A DNA stretch of 64,000 nucleotides from Acanthacorydalis orientalis (lineage: Eukaryota; Arthropoda; Insecta; Megaloptera; Corydalidae). A program made the translations under genes and the position numbers. The stretch is taken from positions 15,353,010-15,417,009 of the forward strand of contig CM068315.1 in assembly GCA_034766995.1 (NCBI GenBank). Reading direction: 5' to 3'. Positions 62,214 through 64,000 of the stretch are shown one piece after another; position 1 is the first letter of the stretch; every line of letters starts with the position of its first letter. The notes under the pieces were generated by a model, which saw only the letters and a program-made list of their open reading frames with translations, had not been told where the DNA came from and searched no databases.

Positions 62214-62500
62214 TTAACGATTTAAGAGATTAAAGCCCAGGTCACAACTCTGTCCGATAAATTTAATTTGAATAAAAGATGCGATATTTGAATGCCGCAC
62301 TTGTTTATGTAGATATCGAAGCACTGTTGATTGTGAGATCTTCATCTTTTCTGTTAAATCACGTATAGTGATTTTTGTGTCAAAATCCACTATGATAATA
62401 TTATCTTCTGATCGCTGAATACCATCCTGATCGTGGTTTGACTTCAAGGATGGTGCTAACGGCTTTACTTATCGACGCGTCTTTAAACCCCAAATAATTA
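62214..62500 (-). mobile_element. Second mariner-type DNA-binding remnant, adjacent
   Basis: On the minus strand reads QRSEDNIIIVDFDTKITIRD then LTEKMKISQSTVLRYLHKQ, a helix-turn-helix segment like that of mariner transposases. It follows the deleted copy at 62629-63194 in the same orientation, but the two sequences differ, so it is a separate insertion or an older relative. Confidence 0.5.
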
Positions 62501-62628
62501 ACCAAACATTGACTTCGAGGCTTTAATTTCTTGAAAGAATTTTTTAAACCAACTTTGTCAAAGTAACATTCTTTACCTTAAGCATTTTGAATATCTTTTG
62601 TATTTATGCTTGCATGTTTGTTGTTTTT

Positions 62629-63194
62629 TTATGTTGGTCGAAAAGTAATCGCTGTTTATGACCTTCAAATTCATATACATTTTTTTTAAATTTTCTTAGC
62701 TGTTTTAAGTGGTCCAGAACTGTTGGATGACTAACGTCTAAATTTTGTGCAAGCTCTCGAATTGTTATGTGTGGTTATGATTCAAACAACGCCTTCAGTT
62801 GGCTGTTATGAACTGAAGGATGCCCGCGATTTTCTTGATCTTCTAGGCTCTCGTACCCAGTAAGAAATTTCTGGAGCCACCGTTGCACTGTACGTTCCTC
62901 AACAATAGCCACATCAAAAGTATCGTTCAGTTTACAAGCAGTTTCTGCTGTTTTACCAACTTTTTTGAATTCATAAAAAAAAATTTGCTCTTATTTGCTT
63001 CTTTTCCATCTTTAATTTAATATGCCAATTTGAAGCAAAATTAATAGTAGAATTAAAGTCGATGTTACTAAAATCAAACCGAAAATGCACTTTAAAATGA
63101 TATTAACATGAACATGATGAAATGTAATTTTTATTGAAAAAAAGTTAGGTAAGCATCTAGAAAACAAAAACTGAAATTATTTTCCTACCAACGT
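62629..63194 (-). mobile_element. Deleted mariner keeping the transposase N-terminus
   Basis: Left end TTATGTTGGTCGAAAAGTAA; right end, inverted, TTACGTTGGTAGGAAAATAA. On the minus strand from about 62970 it reads KVGKTAETACKLNDTFDVA, then EERTVQRWLQKFLTGYESLE, GHPSVHNSQLKALFES and ITIRELAQNLDVSHPTVLDHL, the paired helix-turn-helix half of a mariner transposase. The catalytic part is missing. Confidence 0.7.
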
Positions 63195-63199
63195 AATAA

Positions 63200-64000
63200 A
63201 TTCGTACATCATATATCTTAAGTGCATTAGATCACAGGTCGTGGTAAACACGTTATTTTTGATCTCCGAATTTTTTATATGGTTTGTAGGGTGAAAAATA
63301 ATTCAATTTTGAAACGCCAGAAATATTTTGTCTGGATAAACGTCTATTGATTGCGTTATGGGACATTTTCTTTAAGTGTATGTTGATTCATATTCGTGGC
63401 AAAAGTCAATTTTTGGCAATTCTGCAAAAAAATTAAGGCGAAAAAATAACATTTTTTAATTATTGTTTGTGTATAAAATATGTTTACTTATTTATCATAT
63501 AGTTATTTAGGAATCTTTTTTGAAATCCATCAAGTGCTGTAAGATTTTATTATTTACAAGACTTGCAACTTGATACACAGTTACTATAAAATCGATATAA
63601 TTATTTTTCATCGTATCCCATAAATTTAGATTAGTAGTTTCTTTACTTTGATATATTTACATAAACGATAGTGGTTATAAAGCTTGTACTTGCGTTACAA
63701 AAATGTATATCGTTTAAAGTACATAATTTATAGGCACGTCATTCTATAGATCAACTGATAACTATTTTTCGACGCTTTCGTATTTTTGATATTTGAAGTT
63801 TACGTCGCGTGGATGCGAATAAATTCCGTTTTATTAAACAAACACGAATATAAATTATTAATAAAACGTATAGTTGGCAATCAACGCGAAATCACCTACG
63901 ACGTGTACACGTTTTTATAATGTTACATACACTCCATGTCCGCCGGGTTCACTGGACTCTCTGTGCAGTAATCAGAATTGCATCTACTAACTTGAATACG
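63200..64000. other. Right end of window: no gene seen
   Basis: A hairpin-repeat outer end at about 63270-63320. The last 250 bp are less AT-rich (CGTCGCGTGGATGCG, TGTCCGCCGGGTTCACTGG) and might belong to an exon or promoter beyond the window, but no frame is convincing. Confidence 0.3.

Overview
The window is nuclear DNA of an animal, most likely an insect. It is very AT-rich, with many (TA)n microsatellites, small coding exons bounded by GT/AG splice sites, and many decayed cut-and-paste transposons (several mariner lineages, Tc1, Tigger/pogo-like, piggyBac-like MITEs) plus non-LTR retrotransposon debris. The style of the protein-coding genes and the mariner load suggest Hymenoptera, but this is an inference. 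Nothing looks bacterial, and no rRNA, intact tRNA or CRISPR array was seen.

Three protein-coding loci are supported. (1) A complete eight-exon gene on the minus strand (34803 down to 21550) encodes a 542-residue SLC22-type organic cation/carnitine transporter; all introns keep frame and all have GT/AG ends. (2) A paralogous first exon of the same family lies about 14 kb further along, also on the minus strand (7613-7456). The rest of that copy is not seen and should lie left of the window, so the two are probably tandem head-to-tail paralogues. (3) On the plus strand, the 5' half of the histone demethylase LSD1/KDM1A starts at 44437 and covers three exons: acidic/basic N-terminus, SWIRM, FAD-binding GAGIAG loop, Tower coiled coil and the return into the amine-oxidase domain. 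I found no later LSD1 exon before 64000, so the following intron spans at least 17.7 kb or the gene is interrupted. A GC-richer patch ending in a short ATG exon with a good donor (about 52150-52441) may be the start of another plus-strand gene.

Layout: 1-7.4 kb repeats, presumed intronic to the first paralogue; 7.4-7.6 kb first exon of paralogue A; 7.6-21.5 kb intergenic, full of repeats (deleted mariners, a Tigger-like element between two (TA)n tracts, a hairpin element with a 37-bp minisatellite inside it); 21.5-34.8 kb transporter gene B, with mariners and piggyBac-like MITEs in its introns; 35-44.4 kb intergenic with degraded mariners; 44.4-46.3 kb LSD1 exons; 46.3-64 kb non-coding, with (TA)n tracts, Tc1 and LINE fragments, a three-copy tandem repeat of about 250 bp (55.0-55.7 kb) and a deleted mariner.

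The most striking non-genic signal is one dispersed family of long inverted-repeat (foldback) elements. Its arms recur roughly forty times in both orientations between 1.6 and 43.6 kb, sparsely after 52.5 kb, and not around the LSD1 exons. I do not recognise it as a named family.
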